This document shows, piece by piece, positions 34,730-44,079 of a stretch of DNA of 64,000 nt. The number at the start of each line of letters is the position of its first letter. Position 1 is the first letter of the stretch. Under the pieces are notes generated by a model. The model ran no database searches, was not told the DNA's origin, and was given only the letters and a program-made list of their open reading frames with translations. Origin of the DNA: Herbidospora solisilvae (lineage in GTDB: Bacteria; Actinomycetota; Actinomycetes; Streptosporangiales; Streptosporangiaceae); contig NZ_WXEW01000004.1 of NCBI RefSeq assembly GCF_009901565.1, forward strand, positions 558,001-622,000, in the 5' to 3' direction. The position numbers and the translations under genes are program-made.

Positions 34730-34745
34730 ATGCAAACGGTTGCAT
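34730..34745. promoter_or_regulatory. LacI-type operator O1
   Basis: ATGCAAACGGTTGCAT, with one mismatch in the symmetric core TGCAAmCGGTTGCA. It is 80 bases before the repressor start, so it suits autoregulation. Confidence 0.75.
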
Positions 34746-34816
34746 CAGTGTCAAGGCGGAAAGGCCTCCTCCAAATTGACCCCTTGACGTTTCCGACGAG
34801 TGAAGGGAATGTTTCG

Positions 34817-34830
34817 TGCAACCGGTTGCA
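34817..34830. promoter_or_regulatory. LacI-type operator O2 (perfect palindrome)
   Basis: TGCAACCGGTTGCA, a perfect 14-bp palindrome, 48 bases before the first permease gene and 86 bp centre-to-centre from O1. A partial copy, TGCAAACGGT, lies inside the permease gene at 35417-35426. Confidence 0.85.
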
Positions 34831-34878
34831 GTATCACGTGTCTCGCTTCCCCGGCCCCTCTTCTAAGGAGTCACGGCC

Positions 34879-35757
34879 ATGCGTGTCGCACGGTCGCGCA
34901 CCCCCTATGTCCTGATCGCCCCGGCGGTGATCGCGATGCTCGGGTTCCTCGTCTACCCGATGGGCAGCGTGATCTATTACAGCCTGCAGCACTACGACGT
35001 CACCCAGCCCTGGGACAACGGCTTCGCCGGCCTGGGGAACTTCCGCGTCCTGCTGTTCGAGGACCCGCTGTTCTGGCAGAGCCTCGGGTTCAGCGTGAAG
35101 TGGGTGGTCGTCGAGGTCGTGCTGCAGCTGCTCTTCGGGCTGGCGCTGGCCCTGATCGTCAATGAGACGTTCATCGGCCGCGCGATCTCGCGGGCCCTGG
35201 TGTTCTCCCCGTGGGCGGTGTCGGGGGTGCTCACGACCGGGATCTGGATCCTGCTCTACAACCCCTCGACCGGGATCTTCCGCTACCTCGCCGACATCGG
35301 CGTCGGCGGTTACGACACCGCGCCGCTGGCCGACCCGTCGACGGTGTTCGCGGCCGCGGTGGTCGCCGAGTTGTGGCGCGGGGTGCCGTTCTTCGCGATC
35401 CTGCTGCTCGCCGACCTGCAAACGGTCTCAGGCGAGTTGTACGAGGCCGCGTCGGTCGACGGCGCGAGCCGGATCCGCCGGTTCGTGCACATCACGCTGC
35501 CGCACCTCAAGGACGCGATCATCCTGTCCACCCTGCTCCGCGCGGTGTGGGAGTTCAACAACGTCGACCTGCTCTACACGCTGACCGGCGGCGGTCCCGC
35601 CCACCAGACGACGACCCTGCCGCTCTACGTGGCCGCCAAGGCCGTCCAGTCGCACGACTTCGGCTACGGCTCGGCGCTGACCACGGCCGCGTTCCTGGTG
35701 CTGACCTTCTTCTCGATCGCCTATCTGAGGCTGAGCAAGTTCGGAGCCCGCTCGTGA
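34879..35757 (+). CDS. ABC sugar(-acid) importer permease, MalF type
   Basis: A 292-residue permease with six helices and EAA loop LYEAASVDGASRIRRFVHI. AAGGAG lies before ATG 34879. First gene of a LacI-controlled operon that also encodes the oxidative galacturonate enzymes, so the cargo is probably oligogalacturonide or galacturonate. The stop overlaps the next start (GTGA). Confidence 0.92.
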   Translation: MRVARSRTPYVLIAPAVIAMLGFLVYPMGSVIYYSLQHYDVTQPWDNGFAGLGNFRVLLFEDPLFWQSLGFSVKWVVVEVVLQLLFGLALALIVNETFIGRAISRALVFSPWAVSGVLTTGIWILLYNPSTGIFRYLADIGVGGYDTAPLADPSTVFAAAVVAELWRGVPFFAILLLADLQTVSGELYEAASVDGASRIRRFVHITLPHLKDAIILSTLLRAVWEFNNVDLLYTLTGGGPAHQTTTLPLYVAAKAVQSHDFGYGSALTTAAFLVLTFFSIAYLRLSKFGARS

Positions 35758-36623
35758 CCACGACCCTGATCCGGCCCGTCGCGCAAGCGGCGCCGCCGAT
35801 CACCCGAAAACCCGCGAACCGGGTGAGCCGCTGGCAGATCTACCTGCCGCTGGGCCTCTACCTGCTGTTCACGCTGGTCCCCTTCTACTGGATGGTGGTC
35901 TTCGCGTTCCGGCCGCGCGGCTCGGACTCGCTGCTGCCGTGGCCCGTCACGCTCGACAACTTCGAACACGTGTGGACCGGCATGGGGTTCTCGGTCTTCT
36001 TCCAGAACTCGCTGCTGGTCGGCGTGGCCTCGCTGATCTCGACCACGGTGATCGCCCTGGCCGGCGGCTACGCCCTGGCCCGCTACGACTTCCGGGGCCG
36101 GCAGGCGTTCCTGGTCGGCATGCTCTGCACCCAGTTCATCCCGGGCGCGATGATGCTGATCCCGCTGTTCGAGATCTTCCGGACGCTCGGGCTGGTCAAC
36201 TCGCTGTGGGCGCTGGTGATCGCCGAGACCGTCTTCCAGCTTCCGCTGTCGCTCATCCTGATCAGCGGATTCGTCAAGAACATCCCGATCGAGCTGGAAC
36301 AGGCGGCCTGGGTCGACGGCTGCTCGCGGCTGCGCGGCTTCTTCGCGGTCGTGCTGCCGATGTTGCGGCCCGCGCTCGTCGCGGTCGGGTCGTTCGCGTT
36401 CATCCACTCCTGGAACAACTTCCTCTTCGCGCTGATGTTCGTGAACGAGCAGGACAAGTTCACCCTGCCGGTCGGGCTGGCGTTCACGATCGGCGAGTTC
36501 AGCGCCGACTTCGGGGCGCTGGCCGCCGGCGGCGTGGTCGCGGCGGTGCCGGTCGTGCTCGTCTTCGCGGTCATCCAGCGCTATCTCGTGCAGGGCCTGT
36601 CGGCGGGGGCGGTGAAGGGCTGA
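35754..36623 (+). CDS. ABC sugar(-acid) importer permease, MalG type
   Basis: A 289-residue permease partner with six helices and EAA loop LEQAAWVDGCSRLRGFFAV. It begins at GTG 35754 within the previous stop and ends in the GAVKG tail. No ATPase gene is present in the operon. Its binding protein is the last gene of the operon, 4.8 kb downstream. Confidence 0.92.
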   Translation: MTTTLIRPVAQAAPPITRKPANRVSRWQIYLPLGLYLLFTLVPFYWMVVFAFRPRGSDSLLPWPVTLDNFEHVWTGMGFSVFFQNSLLVGVASLISTTVIALAGGYALARYDFRGRQAFLVGMLCTQFIPGAMMLIPLFEIFRTLGLVNSLWALVIAETVFQLPLSLILISGFVKNIPIELEQAAWVDGCSRLRGFFAVVLPMLRPALVAVGSFAFIHSWNNFLFALMFVNEQDKFTLPVGLAFTIGEFSADFGALAAGGVVAAVPVVLVFAVIQRYLVQGLSAGAVKG

Positions 36624-37507
36624 TGAGAGTTCTGGTCACGGGCAGCGCCGGCCGGTTCGGGCGCAGCGTGGTGACGGCGCTGGCCGACGCGGGCCACGAG
36701 GTGGTCGGCATCGACACGGTCGCGGGCACTCCCCCGCAGGCGCTGTGGTTGCCGGCCGACCTGACCGATCCCGGTGAGGCGTTCGGGGTGATGAGCCGGT
36801 TCCGGCCCGACGCCGTCGTCCACCTCGCCGCCGTCGCGACGCCGTTCTCGCGTACGGACGGGCTGACCTTCCGGGTCAACACGCAACTGGCCTTCAACGT
36901 GTGCGACGCGGCGACGGCGCTCGGGGTCGGCCGGGTGGTCGTGGCCTCCAGCCCGACCGTCATCGGCTACGGCGCGCCCGGAGGGTGGACGCCGTCCTAC
37001 CTGCCGATCGACGAAGACCATCCGACCCGGCCGTGGAACGCCTACGCGGTGTCCAAGCTGGTGGCCGAGCAGGTCATGGCCTCGTTCGCGCGGTCGGGGA
37101 CCGGCACGCACTTCGCGGCGGTGCGGCCCTGTTTCGTGGTCGCCCCCGAGGAGTGGGAGGGCGCGCCGACGCAGTCGGGGCACACGATCAGGGAGCGGCT
37201 CGACCGGCCCGGCGTCGCCGGGGTGTCGCTGTTCAACTACGTCGACGCGCGCGACGCCGCAGACCTGGTGCTGACCCTCGTCGACCGGATGCACGAGGTG
37301 CCCAGCGGCGAGGTGTTCTTCGCCGGGGCGTCCGACGCGCTGGCCAGGGAGCCGCTGGCCGACCTGCTCCCCCAGGTGATGCCGTCGACGGCCGGCCACG
37401 CCGCCGTGCTGACGGGCACCTCCCCCGCGTTCTCCGCGGCCAAGGCCGGGCGGCTGCTCGGCTGGCAGGCCAAGCGGAGCTGGCGTACCGAGATGGGAGA
37501 CATCTGA
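36623..37507 (+). CDS. Probable NAD-dependent uronate dehydrogenase (extended SDR)
   Basis: A 294-residue NAD-dependent SDR: TGSAGRFG (residues 6-13), SS at 109-110 and YAVSK (Tyr141, Lys145). It starts one base inside the permease stop (TGATG). The following enolase and dehydratase point to oxidation of D-galacturonate to galactarolactone, the first step of the oxidative pathway. The assignment as uronate dehydrogenase rests mainly on this context; another sugar dehydrogenase is possible. Confidence 0.75.
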   Translation: MRVLVTGSAGRFGRSVVTALADAGHEVVGIDTVAGTPPQALWLPADLTDPGEAFGVMSRFRPDAVVHLAAVATPFSRTDGLTFRVNTQLAFNVCDAATALGVGRVVVASSPTVIGYGAPGGWTPSYLPIDEDHPTRPWNAYAVSKLVAEQVMASFARSGTGTHFAAVRPCFVVAPEEWEGAPTQSGHTIRERLDRPGVAGVSLFNYVDARDAADLVLTLVDRMHEVPSGEVFFAGASDALAREPLADLLPQVMPSTAGHAAVLTGTSPAFSAAKAGRLLGWQAKRSWRTEMGDI

Positions 37508-38362
37508 ATGGACCTCAGCGGGGTTCTCTTCTTCCCCGTCACCCCCTTCGACGCCGATGGCCGGGTGGCGGAGGGCATGCTGGCCGAGCACCTGCGCGGC
37601 GGCCTGGCCCACGGGCCGGGCGCGGTGTTCGCGGCGTGCGGCACCGGCGAGTTCTCCTCCCTCTCCGAGGAGGAGCACGCGCGGGTCGTCGCGGTCGCCG
37701 CCGAGCAGACGGCCGGGCGGGTGCCGCTCTTCGCCGGGGCCGGCGGGCCGCTCGGGGCCGCGCTCCGGCACGCCCGCACCGCGCGGGAGGCCGGGGCCGA
37801 CGGGGTGCTGCTGCTGCCGCCCGCCGCCCGGGGCCCCCGCTACGCCGACTACGTGCGGGCGGTGGCGGCCGAGGGGGTGCCGGTCATCCTCTACGCCCGC
37901 GACCACCTGGTGCTCTCGCCCCAGGAGGTGCTCGACCTGGCCGCCATCCCGGGCGTCGTCGGGCTGAAGGACGGCGTCGGGGACATCGACCGGATGCAGC
38001 GGATCGTGCGGGCGATGGACGGGCGCGACTTCACCTTCTTCAACGGGCTGCCGACGGCCGAGCTGACCATGCCGGCCTACCGGGCGATCGGGGTCGGCCT
38101 GTACTCCTCCGCGGTGTTCGCGTTCGCGCCGGAGATCGCGATGGCGTACCGCGCGGGGAACGAGCGGCTGCTCGGGGAGTTCTACGTGCCGCTCGTGGAG
38201 CTCAGGTCGAAGGTCGCCGGGTACGCCGTCTCGCTGGTCAAGGCCGGGGTGCGGCTGCGCGGGCTGGACGCCGGGGCGGTCCGGCCGCCGCTGGCCGACC
38301 TCGCGCCCGACCACCTGGCCGAGCTCGACCGCCTCATCAAGATCGGGCTTGAGCTGACATGA
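37508..38362 (+). CDS. 5-dehydro-4-deoxyglucarate dehydratase (DapA superfamily)
   Basis: A 284-residue class I aldolase-fold enzyme. CGTGEFSSL replaces the GTTGE of DapA and is the pattern seen in keto-deoxyglucarate dehydratases; Tyr129 and Schiff-base Lys154 (VVGLKDGVGD) are present. It decarboxylates and dehydrates the keto-deoxy acid to 2-oxoglutarate semialdehyde, which the dehydrogenase at 44130-45533 can oxidise. It begins directly after the previous stop with no gap. Confidence 0.87.
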   Translation: MDLSGVLFFPVTPFDADGRVAEGMLAEHLRGGLAHGPGAVFAACGTGEFSSLSEEEHARVVAVAAEQTAGRVPLFAGAGGPLGAALRHARTAREAGADGVLLLPPAARGPRYADYVRAVAAEGVPVILYARDHLVLSPQEVLDLAAIPGVVGLKDGVGDIDRMQRIVRAMDGRDFTFFNGLPTAELTMPAYRAIGVGLYSSAVFAFAPEIAMAYRAGNERLLGEFYVPLVELRSKVAGYAVSLVKAGVRLRGLDAGAVRPPLADLAPDHLAELDRLIKIGLELT

Positions 38363-39435
38363 CGCGGATCGCGGGCCTGCACACGCTCCCGCTGCGGGCG
38401 GACCTGCCCCGGCCGTGGGGGCCCGACGTGCCGTACAACCACGTGATCGCCTGCACGCTCGTCCTCGACGACGGGCGGACCGGCACCGGCTTCTCCTGGA
38501 CCCCCTCGATCGGGGCGGCGGCGGTGACCGCCCTGCTCGACCACGACATCGCCGCGTTCGTGAAAGGGCTGCCGCCGCATCCCGAGGTCGTCTGGGACCA
38601 CCTGTGGCGGCACCTGCGCGAAGCGGGCGGCGGCGGCGTCACGACCATCGCGATGGCGGCGGTGGACATCGCGTTGTGGGACCTGCGGGCGTCGGGCCAG
38701 GGGCTCGGGCTCGCCGACACGATCGGCCGCCGCCGCGACACCGTGCCCGTCTACGCGAGCGGGGTGAACCGGCACTACCCGCTCGGCGAGCTCGTCGAGC
38801 AGGCCCGGCGCTGGATCGGCTACCCCGCCGTGAAGATCAAGGTGGGCCGCGACGACGACGTCGAGCGGGTGGCCGCCGTCCGGGAGGTGCTCGGGCCGGG
38901 CACCTCGCTGATGGTCGACGCCAACCAGCGCTGGGACCTCTTCCGGGCCCGCGCGATGATCCGGGAGCTGGAGCCCTTCGGGCTCACCTGGGTCGAGGAG
39001 CCGCTGCCCGCCGACGACCTGCACGGGCTGCGGCGGCTGCGCGAGTCGGTGGACGTGCCGATCGCCGCCGGCGAGAGCCTCTACACCGTCCACGAATTCC
39101 GCGCCCTGCTGGAGGCGGTCGACGTCGTGCAGCCCAACGTCGTCAGGGTCGGCGGCGTCACCCCGCTGCTGCGCATCGCCGAACTGGCCCGCGTCCACGG
39201 CGTGCCCACCTTCCCGCACCTGCTGCCCGACCTGTCGGCGCAGCTCGCGCTGGCGCTCCCGCTGCCGTGCATGGTCGAGGACGTCGAGGACGCCTCCCTG
39301 GCCGCGCTCGGCCTGCTCGACGGGCCGCCGCCGGTCGAACTCGGCCCCGGCGGGGCCCGGGTCGGCACCCACTCAGGTCATGGCCTGCGCTTCGTTTCCA
39401 GGCAGATTCCGAGCGCCCTGGAGGGCCGATCATGA
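38359..39435 (+). CDS. Mandelate racemase/enolase-superfamily protein, probable galactarolactone cycloisomerase or galactarate dehydratase
   Basis: A 358-residue enolase-superfamily enzyme with KIK at 159-161, metal ligands Asp187, Glu213 and Glu239 and a His at 287 (FPHLLPDLS). Between the uronate dehydrogenase and the keto-deoxyglucarate dehydratase it should turn galactarolactone or galactarate into the keto-deoxy acid. Which of the two reactions cannot be read from motifs alone. ATG overlaps the previous stop (ATGA). Confidence 0.8.
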   Translation: MTRIAGLHTLPLRADLPRPWGPDVPYNHVIACTLVLDDGRTGTGFSWTPSIGAAAVTALLDHDIAAFVKGLPPHPEVVWDHLWRHLREAGGGGVTTIAMAAVDIALWDLRASGQGLGLADTIGRRRDTVPVYASGVNRHYPLGELVEQARRWIGYPAVKIKVGRDDDVERVAAVREVLGPGTSLMVDANQRWDLFRARAMIRELEPFGLTWVEEPLPADDLHGLRRLRESVDVPIAAGESLYTVHEFRALLEAVDVVQPNVVRVGGVTPLLRIAELARVHGVPTFPHLLPDLSAQLALALPLPCMVEDVEDASLAALGLLDGPPPVELGPGGARVGTHSGHGLRFVSRQIPSALEGRS

Positions 39436-41393
39436 ACGGCACCACCACACGAACCGTCCCGGTGGTCCTGGCCGGGGCCTACGGCCACGGCTGGTGGCAC
39501 CTGGAGAACCTGCGGCGCCTGGCCGGCGGCGGGCAGGTCCGGCTGGCGGGCGTCTGCGACGTACGGGAGATCGAGCCCGGCCTGCTGCGCGGGCTCGGCG
39601 ACCCCGAGCAGTCGGCCGACCTCGGGCGGCTGATCGAACGGACCGGCGCCGAGGTGACCATCCTCGTCACGCCCATCCACACCCACCGCGACCTGGCGAT
39701 CCGCGCGCTGGAGGCCGGGTCGCACCTGCTGCTGGAGAAGCCGCCCGCCGCGACCCTGGCCGGGTTCCACGAGATCGGGACGGCCGTCCGGCGGACCGGC
39801 CTGGCCTGTCAGGTCGGGTTCCAGAGCCTCGGCTCGGCGGCGATACCCGCGATCCGCCGCCTTGTCGCCGAGGGCGTCATCGGCCGGGTGCGCGGCATCG
39901 GCGTCGCCGGCGCCTGGGAGCGCCCCTCGGCCTACTTCACCCGCTCGGCGTGGGCGGGCAGACGCCGCGCCGGGCGGGTCGACGTCATGGACGGCGCCCT
40001 CACCAACCCGTTCGCGCACGCCGTCGCGACCGCCCTGGCCGTGGCCGGGAAGGGCGCGGCCGACGACGTCGCCGGCATCGACGCGGAGTTGTTCCACGCC
40101 AACCCGATCGAGGCCGACGACACCTCCTGCCTGCGCATCCGCCTGTCGGATGGCCCGCCGATCACCATCGCGGTGACCCTCACGGCCGACCGCAGGCACG
40201 AGCCCTACGTGACCGTCCACGGCACCGAAGGGCGGATCACGTTGACGTACACCCTGGACCAGGTGCGGGTGGAGAGCCGGGCGCGCGGCGTGTCCACCAC
40301 CACCTACGCCCGCGCCGACCTGCTGGAGAACCTCCTCTCCCACGTCCGCGACGGCGTGCCGCTGCTGGTGCCGCTGCACCGGACGGGCGCGTTCATGCGG
40401 GTGCTGGAGGAGATCCGGCTCGCGCCCGACCCGCTGCCGATCCCCGACGCCCACCAGGAGATCGAGCACGAGAACGGCGTCGTGGTCCGCCGCACCATCC
40501 CCGGCGTCGCCAACCTGACCGCGCGCAGCGCCGAGCACCTGGCGCTGTTCTCCGAGCTCGACGTGCCGTGGGCGGCCCCGCGCGCGGTGCTGAAGGCGGC
40601 CGGGCGGGTGGTCGCCGAGTACAACTGGCGGCCCGAACTGGCCACCACGCTCTCGCCCCGCCCCTACCTGCATCCGGTGCGGACGCTGGCCGGCGTCCCG
40701 GTGACCGAGGTCAACCCGGCCGACCACGTCCACCACCTGGGGGCCTCGATCGCGGTCGCCGACGTGTCGGGCCGCAACTTCTGGGGCGGCCGGACCTACG
40801 TCCGGGGCCGCGGCCCCACCTGGCTGAACAACCACGGCGTGCAGAACCACGTCGCGTTCACCCGCCGCGACGAGCACGGCTTCACCGAGACCCTGCGCTG
40901 GACCGGCGTCGACGGCCTGGACCTCATCGAGGAGACCCGCCGGGTCACGGCCCGCCCGCTGCGCCGGGGCTGGGCCCTCGACGTGGAGTTCACGCTGGCC
41001 AACCTCACCCGCGAGCCGCTCACCATCGAGAGCTCGGCCACCAAGGGCCGCGCCGGCGCCGGGTACGGCGGCTTCTTCTGGCGGGCCCCCGGCGCGTCGG
41101 CCGACCGGACCGCGTTCACCGCGTGGGACGACGAGCCGCACGGCAGCCGCGCGCCGTGGCTGGCGATGTCGGCCGACGACTGGACGCTGATCTTCGTCCA
41201 GGACGCCGACCCGTGGTTCGTGCGCGTCGACGAGTATCCGGGCGCCGGACCGGCGCTGGCCTGGGAGGTCCCGCTCGTCGTCGAGCGCGGGCTGACCCGC
41301 CGGATCGTCACCATCATCGCCGACGGCCGCCTCACTCCCGCCGAGGCCGCCGATCTGGTCACAGACATCGGGGACATCCAACGAGAAAGGTAG
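39432..41393 (+). CDS. Gfo/Idh/MocA oxidoreductase fused to a DUF6807 (PmoA-like) domain
   Basis: A 653-residue fusion. Residues 1 to about 345 are an NAD(P)-dependent Gfo/Idh/MocA sugar oxidoreductase (LAGAYGHGWW nucleotide loop, LLLEKPPAATL). About 365-645 match the DUF6807 (methane oxygenase PmoA-like in name only) family, including NNHGVQNHVAF and the FTAWDDEPHG and PWFVRVDEYPG region. The ATG overlaps the enolase stop. DUF6807 proteins occur in carbohydrate clusters and have no agreed activity. Here the fusion probably handles an unusual sugar or side-chain of pectin. Confidence 0.78.
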   Translation: MNGTTTRTVPVVLAGAYGHGWWHLENLRRLAGGGQVRLAGVCDVREIEPGLLRGLGDPEQSADLGRLIERTGAEVTILVTPIHTHRDLAIRALEAGSHLLLEKPPAATLAGFHEIGTAVRRTGLACQVGFQSLGSAAIPAIRRLVAEGVIGRVRGIGVAGAWERPSAYFTRSAWAGRRRAGRVDVMDGALTNPFAHAVATALAVAGKGAADDVAGIDAELFHANPIEADDTSCLRIRLSDGPPITIAVTLTADRRHEPYVTVHGTEGRITLTYTLDQVRVESRARGVSTTTYARADLLENLLSHVRDGVPLLVPLHRTGAFMRVLEEIRLAPDPLPIPDAHQEIEHENGVVVRRTIPGVANLTARSAEHLALFSELDVPWAAPRAVLKAAGRVVAEYNWRPELATTLSPRPYLHPVRTLAGVPVTEVNPADHVHHLGASIAVADVSGRNFWGGRTYVRGRGPTWLNNHGVQNHVAFTRRDEHGFTETLRWTGVDGLDLIEETRRVTARPLRRGWALDVEFTLANLTREPLTIESSATKGRAGAGYGGFFWRAPGASADRTAFTAWDDEPHGSRAPWLAMSADDWTLIFVQDADPWFVRVDEYPGAGPALAWEVPLVVERGLTRRIVTIIADGRLTPAEAADLVTDIGDIQRER

Positions 41394-41398
41394 ACACG

Positions 41399-42688
41399 AT
41401 GGCCAGACGCCTGCTGTGTGCCCTGTTGATAGGCGCCGGTCTGACCATGACCGGATGCGGCGGCGACCCCGCCCCGTCCGGCGACGGCACGACCACCATC
41501 ACCTTCTGGGACGACAACGGCGGCCCCGCCCGCACGCCGGTGTGGCAGCACATCATCGCCGAGTTCCAGAAGGCCAACCCGAAGATCAAGGTCGAGTACG
41601 TGGGCATCCCGATCGCCCAGGTCCAGCAGAAGTACGACACCGCCATCGCCGGCGGCGGCCTGCCCGACGTGGGCGGCGTGTCGACGGCGATGCTGGCCAA
41701 CCTCGTGGCGCAGAAAGCGCTCGACCCGGTCGACCTGACCGGCCTGCCCCTGAACGAGCAGGTGGTGAACTCGGTCAAGTCGACGGTGCCCGACGGGAAG
41801 ACGTACATGGTGCCGATGTCCACCAACATGGGGGTCTTCTGGTACCGCACCGACTGGTTCAAGGAGAAGGGCATCACCCCGCCCGAGACGTGGGACCAGT
41901 TCTTCGACGCGGTCGCCGCGCTCACCGACAAGCCGCAGAACCGCTACGGCTTCACCATCCGCGGCGGCGCGGGCTCGATCGCCCAGGCCATGGAGGTGCT
42001 GTACGGCCAGTCGGGCATCCCCGCGATGTTCGACGCGAACGGCGTCTCGACGGTGAACGACCCCAAGAACGTGGCCGCGCTGGAGCGGCTGGCCGGCCTG
42101 TTCAAGACCAGCACGCCCGAGGCCGACGCGACCAACGACTACGCCAAGATGGTCGCCCAGTTCGACGGCGGCTCGATCGCGGTCATGCAGCACAACCTGG
42201 GGTCCTACAACGACCACGTGAAGACGCTCGGCGCCGACAAGGTCGCCGCGCTGCCCGTCTTCCGCCCGGCCGACGGCGCCCCCCGCGCGGTCTTGTCGAA
42301 CCCGATCGCCGGCATCGGCCTGTTCGCGAGCGGCGAGAAGAAGGACGCCGCGCTGGCGTTCGCCACGTTCGCCGCGAGCAAGGCGATGAACAGCTACTGG
42401 GCCGACAAGACGGGCGTGCTGCCCGCCAACACCGAGGTGAACTCCGAACCGTGGATCAAGGAACGCCAGCACGTCTCGGCGGCTCTGGACGTGCTGAACG
42501 ACCCGGCCACGACGGTCGTGCAGATGCCCTACCACCTGCCGGAGTTCAACGCCATCACCAAGACCGACGCCGAGCCGAACTTCCAGAAGGTGCTCCTCGG
42601 GGAGCTCTCGGCCAAGGAGTTCCTCGACGGCATGGCGACCGCGCTGACCGAGGCCCAGGCCAAGTGGAAGCAGCGCAACGGCGGCTGA
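41399..42688 (+). CDS. ABC importer lipoprotein of the uronate operon
   Basis: A 429-residue solute-binding lipoprotein with lipobox MTGC (Cys20) and a family-1 binding domain (TITFWDDNGGPARTPVWQHI). AAAGG lies before ATG 41399. It closes the LacI-controlled operon, pairing with the permeases at its start. A strong terminator follows directly. Confidence 0.9.
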   Translation: MARRLLCALLIGAGLTMTGCGGDPAPSGDGTTTITFWDDNGGPARTPVWQHIIAEFQKANPKIKVEYVGIPIAQVQQKYDTAIAGGGLPDVGGVSTAMLANLVAQKALDPVDLTGLPLNEQVVNSVKSTVPDGKTYMVPMSTNMGVFWYRTDWFKEKGITPPETWDQFFDAVAALTDKPQNRYGFTIRGGAGSIAQAMEVLYGQSGIPAMFDANGVSTVNDPKNVAALERLAGLFKTSTPEADATNDYAKMVAQFDGGSIAVMQHNLGSYNDHVKTLGADKVAALPVFRPADGAPRAVLSNPIAGIGLFASGEKKDAALAFATFAASKAMNSYWADKTGVLPANTEVNSEPWIKERQHVSAALDVLNDPATTVVQMPYHLPEFNAITKTDAEPNFQKVLLGELSAKEFLDGMATALTEAQAKWKQRNGG

Positions 42689-42697
42689 TCCCGTTCT

Positions 42698-42757
42698 CCC
42701 GTACGTCTCCCGCCTCCTGACCTGGCGGGAGCCGTACGGGCTCTCTCTGTTCTTTCA
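42698..42757 (+). terminator. Terminator of the ABC/uronate operon
   Basis: CCCGTACGTCTCCCGCC (42698-42714) pairs with GGCGGGAGCCGTACGGG (42724-42740), a 17-bp stem with one mismatch, followed by a pyrimidine-rich tail containing T runs. Confidence 0.85.
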
Positions 42758-42826
42758 GGCAGATTCATGACGCGAGCCACGGCCGGCCTTCGGCCGTCCG
42801 CGTCTCGCTTACCAGGAGACACCCGT

Positions 42827-44074
42827 ATGCGCAGCATGCTCGTTTTCGCCCTGACGGCCGGCATCCTGGCCGGGCCAGGCCCCGATCCGGGACGGCAGGT
42901 GCTGGGGCCCGGGGACGGCTGGGGCTCCCACGGCGCCGGCACCACCGGCGGTTCGGCGGCGCCCGCCGCGAACGTCCACACCGTCTCGACCCGCGACCAG
43001 CTCGTGGCCGCCCTTTCCGCGCCCAGCCCGAAGATCATCAAGATCAGGGGCACGATCGACGGTAACCTGCCCTGTTCGTCGTACACGACCGGCGGCTACT
43101 CCCTCGACGCCTACCTCCAGGCCTACGACCCCGCCACCTGGGGCCGCGTCGACCCCTCGGGACCGCTGGAGGAGGCCCGCGCGGCCTCGGCCGCCCGGCA
43201 GACCGCCCACATCAAGCTCAAGGTCGGCTCCAACACCACGATCGTCGGCGAGGGGAGGACCGCCCGCATCAAGGGCGTCAACCTGCACGTCGACAAGGCC
43301 GACAACGTCATCATCCGCAACATCACGTTCGAGGACGCCCACGACTGCTTCCCCCAGTGGGACCCGCTCGACGGCGCCGAGGGCAACTGGAACTCCCTCT
43401 ACGACAACATCTCACTGACCGGCTCGACCCACGTGTGGGTCGACCACAACACCTTCACCGACGGCGCCAACCCCGACAGCGCCCAGCCGGTCCACTTCGG
43501 CCGCCCGTGGCAGGTGCACGACGGCCAGCTCGACATCACCAGCGGCAGCGACCTGGTCACCGCGTCGTGGAACCGCTTCACCGGCCACGACAAGACGATG
43601 CTGATCGGCTCGACCAACAACCCGTCACAGGACCTCGGGAAACTCCGGGTCACCGTCCACCACAACCACTTCGAGAACACCCTCCAGCGGCTGCCCCGGG
43701 TCAGGTTCGGCCAGGTGCACGTCTACAACAACTACTACGAGGTGTACGACCCGGCGTCCTTCGTCTACGCGCTCGGCGTCGGCGTGCAGTCGCAGATCTA
43801 CAGCGAGAACAACTTCTACCGCCTGGGCCGCGGCGTCGACCCGGCGAAGATCCTCTACAACTGGGGCGGCACCACGCTGACGGCCAGGGGCGACCTGCTG
43901 CGCGTCGGCGGCACGGTCACCCCGTTCGACCCGATCGCCGCCTACAACGCGGCCAACGACCCGGACCTGGGCGCCGACGCGGGCTGGACCCCGACGCTGC
44001 ACACGGGCGTCGACCCGGCCTCGGAGGTGCACAAGGACGTGTCGAGACACGCGGGCGCGGGCGAGATCGCCTAG
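42827..44074 (+). CDS. Second pectate lyase (PL1), no binding module
   Basis: A 415-residue PL1 enzyme: INLHV-like start of the helix (IKGVNLHVDKADNVIIRNIT), WVDHNTFTDG, SWNRFTGHDKTMLIG and LPRVRFGQVHVYNNYY with the catalytic Arg. A short hydrophobic N-terminus (LVFALTAGILAG) suggests secretion. AGGAG lies nine bases before ATG 42827. It differs from the first lyase in having no CBM13. An imperfect hairpin (42779-42797) precedes it. Confidence 0.9.
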   Translation: MRSMLVFALTAGILAGPGPDPGRQVLGPGDGWGSHGAGTTGGSAAPAANVHTVSTRDQLVAALSAPSPKIIKIRGTIDGNLPCSSYTTGGYSLDAYLQAYDPATWGRVDPSGPLEEARAASAARQTAHIKLKVGSNTTIVGEGRTARIKGVNLHVDKADNVIIRNITFEDAHDCFPQWDPLDGAEGNWNSLYDNISLTGSTHVWVDHNTFTDGANPDSAQPVHFGRPWQVHDGQLDITSGSDLVTASWNRFTGHDKTMLIGSTNNPSQDLGKLRVTVHHNHFENTLQRLPRVRFGQVHVYNNYYEVYDPASFVYALGVGVQSQIYSENNFYRLGRGVDPAKILYNWGGTTLTARGDLLRVGGTVTPFDPIAAYNAANDPDLGADAGWTPTLHTGVDPASEVHKDVSRHAGAGEIA

Positions 44075-44079
44075 ACCGG

